Shown here: piece by piece, positions 42,873-54,627 of the stretch | Numbering within the stretch: the stretch's first letter is position 1 | Layout: every line of letters begins with the position of its first letter | NCBI GenBank assembly: GCA_934045905.1 | Contig: OW203768.1 | Coordinates: 14,474,316 to 14,538,315, forward strand | Direction: 5' to 3' | DNA from: Leuctra nigra | Lineage: Eukaryota > Arthropoda > Insecta > Plecoptera > Leuctridae | Length of the DNA: 64,000 bases | Notes under the pieces: model-generated | Told to the model about the DNA's origin: nothing | Databases searched by the model: none | The model's input: only the letters and a program-made list of their open reading frames with translations | Translations under genes and position numbers: made by a program

Positions 42873-45800
42873 ATGAATTCTTGGACAGAACTACAGGAAG
42901 AACTAACAAACTACCAAATAAAAACTATAACATGCACTAACACTGCAGATCTCAATAACATTCATAAATTCCAAGACTTCAAACTCCTCCATTTCAACAT
43001 CAGAAGCATAAACAAACATTTCGACGAACTCATAGTGATTCTGAACGAAGTGACATCGGCATACGACGTGATCATTCTAACAGAGACTCAGATACAAAAA
43101 GACACATCTGACTATCAAATTCCAGGTTACAATATATTTTACTTCAATTCAAAACTTTCTAAATTCGACGGAATTGTTATATATGTAAAGGAATCTCTTT
43201 CTAACATATCAGTCACATTAGTGCATAGTCTCTCAGAAGCAAACGCAGGATTAATTCGTTTCGAAATAAGCGGAGAAACTTACACCATTTTGGCAGTATA
43301 CAGATCCCCATCAGGAAATATAAAAAAGTTCCTAGAACAACTAAGTTCAACTCTAGAAAATATAAATGCTGTCCACAAATTCCTTGTAGGTGATATCAAT
43401 ATTGACATATTAGAAAACGAAACTAGACACCATAGTTTCTTAGAAATTGAATACTTAAATACTCTAGCAACAAATGGATATATTTCCTACATAAACGGCC
43501 CAACTCGAGTCACTGAAGACACACAATCTTGCATTGACCATCTCTTTATAAACACAAATAAAAATTACACTTCAAAACCAGTCATATTTCAAACAAGTAT
43601 GACTGACCACTACGGTTTATCATTTTCCTGGAACTTTTCAAATAAAAACGGCAAATTAAACAAGGACGCCCAACTAACTCACTCTATTACTAAGCAAATT
43701 ATAAATTACAGTGAGCTTAAAGATAGTATCGGTAATGAAAAATGGGAAAACATATTTAATTGTACCGATCCTAATTTAGCTACCGATATGTTCATAAGTA
43801 CGGTTAAAAAATATATAAGCGAATCCACTACTTATAAGTCATATATTCAAAACTCCAAATTTAAAAAAATAAAACCTTGGATAACCAAAGGACTAATTAC
43901 TTCTATAAGGAAAAGGGACGCGATGAGTCGAGAACTTAAAAAGGATAATATGTTTCGTCTACAAAATAATTTACCGCCAAATACTGAATTTCGCCAAAGA
44001 TATAAGTTCTTTAGAAACTACCTTAATTTATTAATTAAAGATACTAAAAATAATTACTATGCAAGCAAAATAGCAGCTGCAAATAATGATCCTAAGCTTA
44101 TTTGGAAAATAATAAATGATGTAACACCAAGTGCAAAAAATAAATCAAAATCCCAGGGAATAGAAAAGCTTATTGTTAACAATAACAAAATTGACGTAAA
44201 ATCAAACTCACAAGAAACTGCTGATGTCTTCGTTGATTATTTTACCTCAGTTGGACAAGAATATGCAGACAAAATAAAAAGCAACGCTCTTTATGGGAAC
44301 TCTTCACTCGAAGAAGAACAATTAAATATAATGCATTCTATAAGTTTTCTACCTGTTACTTCTGCTGAGATATACAAGACAATAATGGAACTGAAATCAA
44401 ATACGTCTTGTGGTATTGATAACATTGAAGCATCAACTATAAAAATAATAGCCCAATTTATTACTTACCCCCTGGAACACATAATAAACATATCTTTCTC
44501 AGCTGGAATTTTTCCCCAGTCATTAAAAATTGCCATCATCAAACCTATATATAAAGCAAAGGAAAAATTCAAAATTGAAAACTATCGACCTATTTCGTTA
44601 TTGACTCACTTTTCTAAAATATTCGAAAAATGTATAAAAACAAGACTCATGAGCTTTTTTGACAAATTTAACGTCCTCTCTTCGTGCCAATTTGGTTTTA
44701 GACCGAAACTCAGCACACAAGACGCTATTTATTCACTAACTTCCAGCATATCGCATTCATTAGATAATTCACAAAAACCTGTTGCCATTTTTCTCGATCT
44801 AGCTAAAGCTTTCGACACTGTGAACCACAAAAAGCTAGTTGAAAAACTTGAACGAATTGGCATAAGAGGTGTCCCGCTGAACCTACTACAGAACTACCTT
44901 GAAAACAGAACTCAATACGTCAAAATTAATTCCTTCTTAAGTAAACCAATGACTCTTACTTGCGGGGTCCCACAAGGGACCGTTTTAGGACCCATTCTTT
45001 TTCTTATTTACATCAACGACCTATGTAACCTTCACACTGGAGGAAAGCTGATATCCTATGCAGACGACACAATACTTATATTTACCGACACTTCATTTGA
45101 CTTAGCTATTAGTAAAGCAGAAATAGGACTAAAGAAAGTACATGCATGGTTAAACGAAAATCTGCTCAGTCTCAATTTAGCCAAAACTGTTTTCATGACT
45201 TTTTCAAACAATAAATTGCGCGTAAATAATTATCAAACACAACTTCAAATACATGAACAAAATTGTATCGTTTCAAATTGCCCTTGTTCTTGCTACAAAA
45301 TTCAAAAAGTATCACAAACCAAATATCTTGGAATTATTATCGACGAGCAGCTAAAATGGAAGCTGCACATTGTCGCGCTTTTAAAATCAATCAGACTAAT
45401 AGTATATAAATTTATTCGACTTAAACCAATATTAAATATATGTAACTTGAAGGCAGTCTACTACGCACTTGTTCAATCGCAAATCCAATACTCAATCATA
45501 TCTTGGGGTAGCGCTGCTGCGACCTTCGTTAAACCACTAAATACCATACAAAAGTCAATTATTAAAATTATGTTCAATAAACCTAGAGATTATCCAACAA
45601 ACTCTATTTTTAAAGTTTCAGACACTCTTTCAATTAAATCATTATTTATACAAAGTTTACTTTTGCATACCTTCACTAAATTTGTTAATACTAAATCGAC
45701 AAATCATCATCACTCTACAAGAACAGCATCATCACAAAATTTAGAAATCCCCAGGAAAAGCACATCCTTAGGACAAAGGCAAAGCGATTATCTTGGTCCC

Positions 45801-45965
45801 AAAATTTTTAATTCAATACCGAATTCCTTAAAGACTATTGATAATATTAAAATCTTTAAGAAGTGCATTAAAATTTGGCTCAAACAATTACCTCAATCCC
45901 ATTGGGATACTGAATTAGATAGATGCTCATCAAAATTTTACTCTAGTAATTTAAGTTTCAATTAA
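42873..45965 (+). CDS. LINE ORF2: APE endonuclease plus reverse transcriptase (intact)
   Basis: 1030 aa. The N-terminal APE-type endonuclease has LHFNIRSINKHFDEL, the LTET motif (Glu about residue 71), YRSPSG, GDIN (173-176), SCIDHLFIN and TDHYGL. The reverse transcriptase has NYRPISLLTHFSKIFEKCI, IFLDLAKAFDTVNH (640 onwards), CGVPQGTVLGPILF and YADD (729-732). The C-terminal region includes YSIISWGSA and SLGQRQSDYLGPKIFN, a common LINE C-terminal motif. No stop or frameshift, so the catalytic residues are all present. It would act in target-primed reverse transcription. The clade is CR1/L2-like by motif pattern and tail, not by phylogeny. Confidence 0.92.
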   Translation: MNSWTELQEELTNYQIKTITCTNTADLNNIHKFQDFKLLHFNIRSINKHFDELIVILNEVTSAYDVIILTETQIQKDTSDYQIPGYNIFYFNSKLSKFDGIVIYVKESLSNISVTLVHSLSEANAGLIRFEISGETYTILAVYRSPSGNIKKFLEQLSSTLENINAVHKFLVGDINIDILENETRHHSFLEIEYLNTLATNGYISYINGPTRVTEDTQSCIDHLFINTNKNYTSKPVIFQTSMTDHYGLSFSWNFSNKNGKLNKDAQLTHSITKQIINYSELKDSIGNEKWENIFNCTDPNLATDMFISTVKKYISESTTYKSYIQNSKFKKIKPWITKGLITSIRKRDAMSRELKKDNMFRLQNNLPPNTEFRQRYKFFRNYLNLLIKDTKNNYYASKIAAANNDPKLIWKIINDVTPSAKNKSKSQGIEKLIVNNNKIDVKSNSQETADVFVDYFTSVGQEYADKIKSNALYGNSSLEEEQLNIMHSISFLPVTSAEIYKTIMELKSNTSCGIDNIEASTIKIIAQFITYPLEHIINISFSAGIFPQSLKIAIIKPIYKAKEKFKIENYRPISLLTHFSKIFEKCIKTRLMSFFDKFNVLSSCQFGFRPKLSTQDAIYSLTSSISHSLDNSQKPVAIFLDLAKAFDTVNHKKLVEKLERIGIRGVPLNLLQNYLENRTQYVKINSFLSKPMTLTCGVPQGTVLGPILFLIYINDLCNLHTGGKLISYADDTILIFTDTSFDLAISKAEIGLKKVHAWLNENLLSLNLAKTVFMTFSNNKLRVNNYQTQLQIHEQNCIVSNCPCSCYKIQKVSQTKYLGIIIDEQLKWKLHIVALLKSIRLIVYKFIRLKPILNICNLKAVYYALVQSQIQYSIISWGSAAATFVKPLNTIQKSIIKIMFNKPRDYPTNSIFKVSDTLSIKSLFIQSLLLHTFTKFVNTKSTNHHHSTRTASSQNLEIPRKSTSLGQRQSDYLGPKIFNSIPNSLKTIDNIKIFKKCIKIWLKQLPQSHWDTELDRCSSKFYSSNLSFN

Positions 45966-46541
45966 TAAACAAATTATATCACATCAACTACCTATACTCC
46001 AGCTATCTTGATTTTTAATCTGTATTTAACCTACAAACTCCTCTCCCACACACAAGCATTTTGCTTATGTGGGTATTTATTTATTTATAATGTATAATTT
46101 AACACTGTAATGTAAAACTGATACTTTTTGTCTAGATATATTATCATAAAGTGTATTATGTATGTATTTGTATGTAAAAACGCAAATGAATAAATACATT
46201 TTGAAATCTGAAATCTGAAATCTGAATCTGAACTTCCTACCTATTAAAGTGGTCCCACTGCTCCAGCCATGGTGCTTAGAATTCGCCGTAATTCATACAA
46301 ATCTCTGATGAAATAATGCCTCAAACAACAGCATAAAACAATTATATCTTACCGTGTGCTCCAATTATATGTTTTTAATTGAAGTTCCAATTAAACTATC
46401 CCAAAATAATTCATATTTGTAGTGCAATGTTGCCAGATTTATGGTAAATTTCACACATTGTACACATTTTCTTTCTTATTTGGCCCGTGACCCCATATTT
46501 TCAAACGGCAGTCTTATTCTAAAAATCATTATCTTTAATTT

Positions 46542-46595
46542 GAGACTATTTTCAATAGTCTCAATTTTCAATAGGGACACTATTTTCAATAGTGT
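46542..46595. repeat. Two adjacent perfect hairpins sharing a loop
   Basis: GAGACTATT-TTC-AATAGTCTC (46542-46562) and GACACTATT-TTC-AATAGTGTC (46575-46595). The stems differ by a compensated base pair (the G at position 3 of the first becomes C, and its partner changes accordingly), so pairing is kept. The 12-base spacer repeats 'ttttcaatag'. Confidence 0.8.
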
Positions 46596-48070
46596 CATTC
46601 CTCTTGCGGTTTTAGGAGCAATTTAAGGCCAATTTTCCGGGACGATTTATGTCTCCCTGTGTTATCTTATGGGGGAAAAGATGATCTTCAATCAAGAATA
46701 TCTAATTATATCATACCGTAAGGGGCAAATATTTTTTGCTAGTTGTATGTAATATGGTTTCATTAATCTTTGGTGTGAATTACAGCAAATTCTCATTACT
46801 ATGCCGTAACCCTGGAACCCCCTTAACAATATTAACATAGAAGATATCTCAGTAATGAATTGAACAAATGAAGACATTATCTGCAAGGTCATTTATATAA
46901 ATAACTCGTCCTAAGACAGATTCCTTATGTTTGAGTTATTTATTATGATCACCTATTTCCTTATTGTCTGATAGTTGTTTCGTGAATCAATTGGCGACAA
47001 CATACAAGTTGTAAAGTTACGTTTCTTTTTGTAACCAACTGTTATAGCGTGTAGTATATAAATGCAGGCTTAACAGAATCATTTACAAGTGGTTACGGGT
47101 AGGTACTGATACAATTTGAATACAACATAATGCAGTTCCATTTTCTAGGCTTCTGTTTGCACTGTAGTCAAACCGTTTCTCTGACCAAGCGGAAATTTGG
47201 CTCACATTAATATGCATTAAAAAATATGCATTTTTGATGATCAATAAATTGAAATTTTGCCCAGTTTCTGGTACAATCTTTTAGGGTTTAACTTTTGATA
47301 TTTAAAACGATATGGATCAGAATACTAATAGTTATTATTTGTATTAAACTCTTATTCCTAACTAACAACTGTCTACAGATTGCTCCCGACATAATTACGA
47401 GTAATGTTTTTTGTACTGTTTTTTCTGTTATAACTCATAATGGAATAGTTGAAATGATATTTTAGATCGAAGGTGACGATCACTTATGGGAAGAGCGACA
47501 AAATTGCATCTGGAATCACGTGAAACCACAATCAGGATGGTTTTGTCACAGGCTTCGAACTCGGTCCTCTCGAACGGTTATAATTTTCAACACAATCACA
47601 CTCTCTAATTTATTACTTTACTTAGTCTTTCTGCACGTTGCTTTATTACCTTTTACATGAAAAATATAATGGTACAACTATTTGTATCAAGAACAATCAC
47701 GAGCTCGATACTGTATCATGTAAATGTATCATTATTTTCAATTCATTTTACCTGTCAATCAGAAAGAAATAATAAAATAATTGAATAGTATCCTGAAATC
47801 CTTGAGTACATCCTGTATTTATAAGGAACCTAGGAATAAAGTAAAATATTATCAGGAAGAAAATGTGAAAATAATATTATTGTGTAAATTGTTTTATCTA
47901 AACAACACATTCTCTCTCTACGTACGTATTGCAGGAAAGCAGGATTTACCTCATTCTTCATATGGATACGAAACTGACTAACATACAATCTAGAAATAGA
48001 AAATACTCTTTCTGTAACTTCAAATTCATTCTAAAAACCGAACGAAGCGAGCGTCAAATTTAACTTCTCT

Positions 48071-48082
48071 CCCCCCCCCCCC

Positions 48083-48146
<64 letters not shown>
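48071..48146 (+). repeat. Poly-C run followed by (CT)n microsatellite
   Basis: Thirteen C then more than thirty CT dinucleotides with one 'at' interruption. Confidence 0.95.
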
Positions 48147-48149
<3 letters not shown>

Positions 48150-49204
48150 CATATCTCCTGAATAGCTTTTTTATCTCAAATTCTTCATACTCTAATAAAT
48201 CTGACAAATCTTGTTACTACTTTACAGGCTGGCAAGTAATGACACATCATGAAAATTATATTTCCTGTATATTATCTTAGCTATATTTATTGAGAAGTTC
48301 CAAAATGAGACGCGACAAATATGAGGTGTGGAAGTAATTTTGTATGTTTTCCGATTAGGTAAAATGACAGTGCTTCGAGTTTGAACATAGGTTTGTATTT
48401 TTAAGTTGGTGTCAAATTTCTTCGGTCGAGGTCGAATCAAGAGACAATTTTCACATAATATAGTTTATAAACTAATAAATAATGTGAACATGATAGAGTG
48501 ATGAGCGAGACGGATGATGAATCCGGATCTTGAGGTGACACATGACTAACTGATATGCAACCAGATGCCGCATTTGGCTGGATAGGGGAATATACATCAA
48601 TAATCAACGCTGTTATTGTACGTTTTTATTGAGAAAAATCTACGGTTTTTACTTTCATGAGACCGCCGTTGTTAAATAAATAATGAGTCAATGACGTAAT
48701 TTACAAAACAACTTTAAACTGAAAAAATAAATAATTGCAATATTTGCTACATAATTAGGTTTGTAATTGTTAATTTATCTGAATCCATTTTATCCTCCCC
48801 TCTCCCAGAAAAAAACCCATAAAACTGCACACACATTTTTAGTATGCTTCCCACATTCCTGTTTAGAGTGTAATAATTCGGAAAAACGCCAGATACAGAT
48901 TTTAATTGCCATTTTACTCCGAGCGATTGGTTGATACATTTTCCGAAGTGTTTGTTATACCTGCTCTAAATCCATTCCAATGATCTACGGCTGGATATGA
49001 CCAACTTTGGATTGCCAATCCAATCAGTAGGTGAATCCCACAGCCAATAGGATTCACCAATAGCTTACACTATAACTACCTATCAATAATTAGCTAAATC
49101 TAAAGTTGGTCCTTAAGTGTGAAAATTACTTAGTATTCATTTCTTGAGAGGAAATAAGAATTATCAAACTCACAGTTTAAATTTAAACATTGTGCCCAAT
49201 ACCT

Positions 49205-49400
49205 TGACGTGATGATATGGAGATCATGAAGAAGAAAAGGTGGGGATGGAAGGTGGGAAGGACTATTAGGAAACCTCCTGATCATTTCCCTCTGGGCTCA
49301 GGAAAACCGCGAAGAAACCTCAGCCATGATAAGGGTCAGCCGCAGGAATCGAACTCGGGACCTCCGGAGTCCAATAGCTTCGTGTGTAACCATCAAGATG
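49205..49400 (-). repeat. tRNA-derived SINE-like copy
   Basis: On the minus strand 'gtcccgagttcgattcctgc' contains a pol III B-box (GTTCGATTCC). It is followed by 'ggctgacccttatcatggct' and 'cggttttcctgagcccagag'. The tail part recurs in the copy at 41200-41360, so this is a dispersed family. I cannot see a convincing A box or a poly-A/simple tail. It is not a functional tRNA gene: no cloverleaf can be drawn upstream of the B-box. Confidence 0.6.
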
Positions 49401-52139
49401 TGTTTACAAGGTGATAATTCTATTCTGACGCAAGAAATAGCTAGGCGATTTAGTTTTCACAATAATTTTATTGATGAAATTTCTGAAAAGTTATCTCTGG
49501 ATTTTACCTCAGGGTCCAGCTGTTAAGTAGATGTATTTAGTTGAACTTCTGTTAGGTCAATCGACAATACAGCATCCAGATCAAGGACATTATTTTGTCA
49601 TCAATGACAAACATGAACTTCTTTGACCACGGTTCACTTCCTTCTTAGAGGTTATGTAATTTGAGATAAATTCGGATCAGCCAACTACTGTCACCCAATT
49701 CAAGCTTATTTAGCACACTATTGACTATGAAATATACCAATAATTATGTGTTAATACGGATTTAATGGTCGTTAATGAATTAATATGAGAAATATTCATT
49801 CAGAATAATTCAATTATATTAATAATAACACTACGAATAGTTTTTGTACTGAATGTTCTAAAACTTCTTGTCAGTTTTCTTTTTTATTAATTAATTTATT
49901 ATTTTTCTATTTATTTACTTATTTATTTTTTCTTAAGTATTTTATAATATTATTAATAATTTATTTAATATTAGTTCTCGATTTTTAACAATTTACTTGA
50001 CATAATTCAGACTGAGGTGTTTAATATTTCCAACCCTTTGGATTATTCGGCCACAATAGAATATTTGCAAAGAAAACTGTACTTTTTCATAGTTGACTCG
50101 ATCATTTGCTCATTATTAGCACTCGATCTTCACTGCAGCTGCATTATACACTGAAACAAGTCGTGCTAATTGTTATAATTACCTTGGCCTCTAGCTGCTC
50201 TGCATCATAGTAGGTAATAATGAAAGATAGTCATCATTTCAGCAACGGTCGTCCGAAATATCAAATATTTATTACACCTCGTCTGAGAAAAGTTAACATG
50301 AACCTAAAATTAAATATTCAATGCGTAAATCCGGTCATATTACCTCTCAGGTTATACTTATTATTATTCAAGGGCAAGTTCATGACTGCATCATTGAATA
50401 AAATGCGTATTCTCACAATCATTTTCATATTGCTTTATGGAGGAAATGTCGCATTTTCTGTTTTACTAAATAGGTATACTCTGTAATTATCTATTATGTG
50501 TATGGCGCATGAAGATAGGCTGATAGCTATAGCCGCAACACAGTTCATCTTCATGGATAATTAATTTTAAAATATATTTTTATGATTGTAATATGCAGAT
50601 ATCTTAACAATCTGCCATTATCTGTCCCTTTAATTAATTTTCATGTTGAATTTGCTTATTTTTCTTTTATATACCTAGCCTATATACATCTTTTTCTTTT
50701 GGCTATTTTCTTGTAGTTTTGAAAATCAAATTCAAAATTATAGATACAGTACAATGTATAAGTACACTAGAACAAATAATAAACGGAATCGAAAGAAAAT
50801 GATTGCCTGATTATGGCTATAGATCGCATCATACGATGAAGTCTGAGCTAACGCATCATCTAACCTTATCTAACTCTAATATAGGAGCTCTGATTTATTA
50901 ATAATAATTGATTGATAATAAATCGATAATTGATTTCATTGACCAGCAGCAATTCGTTTTGTTCAAATACCGTTTTTAATTGGTGTCAGTGTATATTTGC
51001 ACATTTGAAGCAGTGAGATGGTACATTTGATCTTAAACATTACAATGTAAATTACAATGCAAAACTAAGTGAGTGTAAATCTAAGTTAAAACGTTCAAAA
51101 AAATCAGAAGACATCAAACACTTTTGGCTACTTCTAAACCACACACAAGACGAAAATGTATCGTCCCATCTTTGACATGTCCCATTGTCGGGAAATAACG
51201 CCTATAAAATCAAAGATGGCAATGAATGTCTCAACCTGTTATACCAGTTCTGGGATTCATCAACTTAAATCTTCGAGCACTTTATGTAGTAGTGGCCACA
51301 GATCAGTGCTAAGTTGTATATTAATACCTTAAAGATGCTACTGGAGCAATCAATATATTACCGCAGACATGAGTGTATTGATCTCTCTTTAAATGATGTA
51401 ACTAATAAGTAACACTAAAGATTAGAGGTAACAGCAATCAATCAAAGATGTGAGTAAGACGGAAGCTGAGAGCTTAGGTGATCTTTCGGATGATTTGGTT
51501 GAACATATAACAACAATTGGGTGTTACATAAAAGTCAACTTTCAAGAAGAGAAATTGATCGATCAATAGCCGGATGTGCCGGATATGACAATTATTCATT
51601 TTATTTTATTTTCAAATTCATTTTTAACTTTAAATCAGATTAGTTAGAGATTTATCAGAGTTGTCTGATTTATTACAATCAAATGATGCTCATTTCCGTT
51701 ATTGTTTTCAGGAAATTATAAAAGTTAATTGAAAAAGGTAAAAGAGAACAACCTATTAAAGATACTGTTGATTAAGGTGATTCACGAATGAAATTCGATA
51801 AATGTCGATAACATTGTATTGTAACTGTGATTAACTTGATAACATTATGATTCAATTTCCTTACAAATCCGTACAATTACTCAGAACCCGAATCATTATT
51901 CACCCTCAACTCTCTGATCTATGTATAGGAAGAAACAGAGCTCTGATAAAAACATTATCTTGGAGATTTGTCTTTATTTTATGACACATCCATTGCATCT
52001 CTACTTTCCAGTTCGGTAGAAATTACAACTGTTAACTCTGAGGTGTGAGCATTTTTGTAGCTACCTATTTGAAAAGTTACTAATACATGTAATAAATTAG
52101 TTCAGCAATGAAATATGAATAGTAAGAAATAAAAAGGGG

Positions 52140-52427
52140 TACAAATTTAAAAAATATATATATCTTTCGATTGGTTAGTCCGATCAATTTGAAATTTTGC
52201 AAAGTCATTGCAACCAACATTGTGCCCAATCTTACAAAGTTATATTTAAAATTTCAACTAGAACCGTTTGACTGATCAACTTAAAACTTTGCATGGTCAT
52301 TGGGACCAACATTTCAGGTATTTTTGCCAATTTTCTAACTAACCTGTTGTTAACATCAAAAGTTATTGTCATTTTAAGGACATTTTGTTCTATAATCTTG
52401 AAATATTTGCAATTTTATGCCAATATT
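52140..52427. repeat. Dispersed repeat with 'gatcaatttgaaattttgc'
   Basis: 'tctttcgattggttagtccg', 'attgcaaccaacattgtgcc' and a second round 'cttaaaactttgca' correspond to 62640-62740 read on the opposite strand, and more loosely to 60740-60900. It consists of internally repetitive ~100-base modules. Noncoding. Confidence 0.65.
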
Positions 52428-52439
52428 TTCAATTATTAT

Positions 52440-52892
52440 CCCCACCGACGGCTGCCACCTTATCGCGGTGGTGGGTTTTGTGTTGGCCAACGATCCATTG
52501 CAGCTACGCCGGCGAGCATATGCTCATGAGTAAGGGCTACCCATGCCGGACAGGTCAGTGGTGAGGTCCAGACAAAGAGCAGCCAGGGTTGGCCTATAAC
52601 CATGTCCTCCCTTGATTTTGCGGTCCCCATCGGGCCGGCCTTCCCCCTCGAGATGGTGATCCCCCTGAAATCGGGTTCCGCCGGCCCGAATCCTTACACC
52701 CCCCGGTTCGTCCCCATTCCGGCCTGGCCTTCCCACCAGTGCTGGACTCCCCCGGATCGGGCCCGTTAGGTCAACCCCCTCCCAGTGTCCTCCACTTAAT
52801 TCAACAAAGTTTAAAGTAAAATAATTAATGTGCGCAATATAACCTCGTCGTTGACGCGCCGTTAAACCCTATTAATCTAATCTAATCTAATC
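52440..52892 (+). mobile_element. GC-rich short retroelement with 12-bp target duplication
   Basis: A perfect duplication TTCAATTATTAT flanks the insert (52428-52439 and 52893-52904). The insert is strikingly GC-rich up to about 52780 ('cggctgccaccttatcgcgg', 'gggccggccttccccc') and ends 'gcgccgttaaaccc' plus a (taatc)n tail. This is the profile of a SINE or a short LINE fragment mobilised by target-primed reverse transcription. No tRNA-like promoter is obvious, and the family is not recognised. Confidence 0.8.
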
Positions 52893-52979
52893 TTCAATTA
52901 TTATATCAGTGCTATCTTGATGCTTCATGTCCAATGCATGTAGAGCAGAGACTTGCAAACGCATATCAAATCACACACA

Positions 52980-53040
52980 ATACGAAGGTTCGCTTATCAA
53001 CGCGGTACACAGAGCGTTTTCCTAGTGTAGATGAATTATT
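52980..53040. repeat. Diverged copy of the 'acgcgttgatgagcgag' repeat
   Basis: 'cgcttatcaacgcggtacac' and 'agcgttttcctagt' match the word order at 61190-61230; related to 25650-25800. Confidence 0.5.
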
Positions 53041-53835
53041 GATAGCGTGGTTGGTTACTGCAATGATTGAAAGTGAAGTTCGGATGGGATGTCCGATTGA
53101 GCAACAAAATCAATGGTAAAGATGAGAATTTACTTATCTCTACTTAGGAAAAGTATTAGGTGGCAGCTGCATTTACATGGCCATCTACAGAGTAACAAGA
53201 AGTCAATTACCAACTCCATAGAATATTTCGAAGGAAAGTGGTAATTCATAGATTCGTATAATTTCTAAACAGAGTTTCAAGAAACATGCTACGATTAGGT
53301 ACATAGACGATTCTTTTTATTATTTTGATGTGTATATTTTGTAATATGAATACAACCCACACTATTTTTCTTTGCCAATTTTCTTTTCAAAGAAAAAGTA
53401 ACATCACAATATGTAATAATGTACCAATTTTTTTAACGTTTTATCATTTTATTCCAGACGTTATTATACGACGATAAATAGACAAATACCGAGAATTGTA
53501 ATTTTAAATGCATGCGCATGTAACATATTATGAGTTTAAGGGCAGAGCGTCATTATTTGACCTGCAATAGTAAAATGTATATAATGCAATGTAATTAGAA
53601 AATAATGAAAACTATTTATGACTAACTCTTTGATTGACTATTATCGTAACTATTGATAAACTAAAATTATTTGAACTGTTGCCAATATTTGCAACAAGTG
53701 AAGTCCGTCTAGAAATACTTGACCAAGTTTCATACAATTAATCATGCAACACTGTAACACATTCTCGCCGTACGTGTATTTAAAACCATGAGATTGATGG
53801 AATGAAATAGCCCACATGTGGGCTATTTTATCTGA

Positions 53836-53983
53836 CTTGAATGCAATATTATTTAAGTAGGTACTTTTACTTTCAACAAGTAGAATGCATGAATGCATGC
53901 ATAGAATGCACGAAGAATGAATTCTTCAATCTTCATGCATTCTATTACTTGTTGAAAGTAAAAGTTTCTACATTGCATTCAAG
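53836..53983. repeat. Imperfect inverted repeat, ~50-bp arms
   Basis: 'cttgaatgcaat' and 'acttttactttcaacaagta' at the left return complemented as 'tacttgttgaaagtaaaagt' and 'attgcattcaag' at the right. The centre holds 'gaatgcatgaatgcatgcat' repeats. The left arm has extra bases ('attatttaagta'). Confidence 0.75.
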
Positions 53984-54077
53984 GCAGATCATTTCTTTCG
54001 TGTGTTGAAATTATAAAAAGATTATCCATCTACTTTACCGGTTGTCCAATGTGATAGTAAGGGTCGGAATTACAATT

Positions 54078-54173
54078 AGTTTAAGCTCCAAATAGTTTAA
54101 GCTCCAAATAGTTTAAGCTCCAAATAGTTTAAGTTCCAATTAGTGTAAGCTCCAATCAGTTTAAGCTCCACTT
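54078..54173 (+). repeat. 16-bp tandem repeat, six copies
   Basis: Unit 'agtttaagctccaaat', three perfect copies then three with one to three changes. Confidence 0.9.
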
Positions 54174-54627
54174 GGAAAATGTGGTTATTACCATTATTTT
54201 ATATTTCAGCTTAATGCAAGAGCTTATTTCCTCAGTTTAAATTAACCTCCGACTAGATAGTACATTGACTGCGTTTATATAAGCTATGCCGTAATATATA
54301 ATGGTAAATACACCATATTTCCCGAAGTTGAGTATAAACTAACTAAAGCTTAAGCGGAAGGAGGTATAGGCAATTTTTTTTTTTTAATTTTCTGGGGAGT
54401 ATTGTGAGTAAAATAATGTCCACTTGTTACTTATTTTAAAAACTAAAATAGATAATATGATGATTTTTAAGTTCAGTGAGTTCAATAAATCATTTTAACT
54501 ATAAGTAGTAAATAGAGCATGTACGTATCTTTAAACCTTGATAACTCAAACGCGTATTTCTGAATGTTCATGTACCAGCCGAAAAACTATCCAATGAAAA
54601 CCCTTCATTTTTGTCTTAAGGTGGCGC

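Larger units (their letters stand above)
42423..46230 (+). mobile_element. CR1/L2-like LINE: partial ORF1, full ORF2, microsatellite tail
   Basis: About 3.8 kb. A partial ORF1 (42423-42833) is followed after 39 bases by an intact ORF2 (42873-45965), a ~250-base 3' UTR with 'aatgaataaa', and a tail of TGAAATC repeats ending near 46230. The tail type resembles that of the LINE at 12814-15729 (TGAAAC units) but the sequences are different families. I cannot find a target-site duplication, and the exact 5' end is unclear. It could encode a working ORF2 protein. Confidence 0.85.
46231..52139. other. Long gene-free AT-rich region
   Basis: No supported gene. Contents: a double hairpin (46542-46595), a C-run plus (CT)n tract (48071-48146), one SINE-like copy (49205-49400) and otherwise unique-looking AT-rich DNA. 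The plus-strand frame 50220-50486 has hydrophobic stretches but no family match. Confidence 0.55.

Noticed and set aside
49340..49365. Functional tRNA gene
   Set aside because: Only the B-box/T-loop word is present; no cloverleaf, anticodon stem or acceptor stem can be assembled, so it is called SINE-like.
50220..50486. Small membrane protein gene
   Set aside because: Hydrophobic stretches are expected by chance from T-rich codons; no paralogue or promoter seen.
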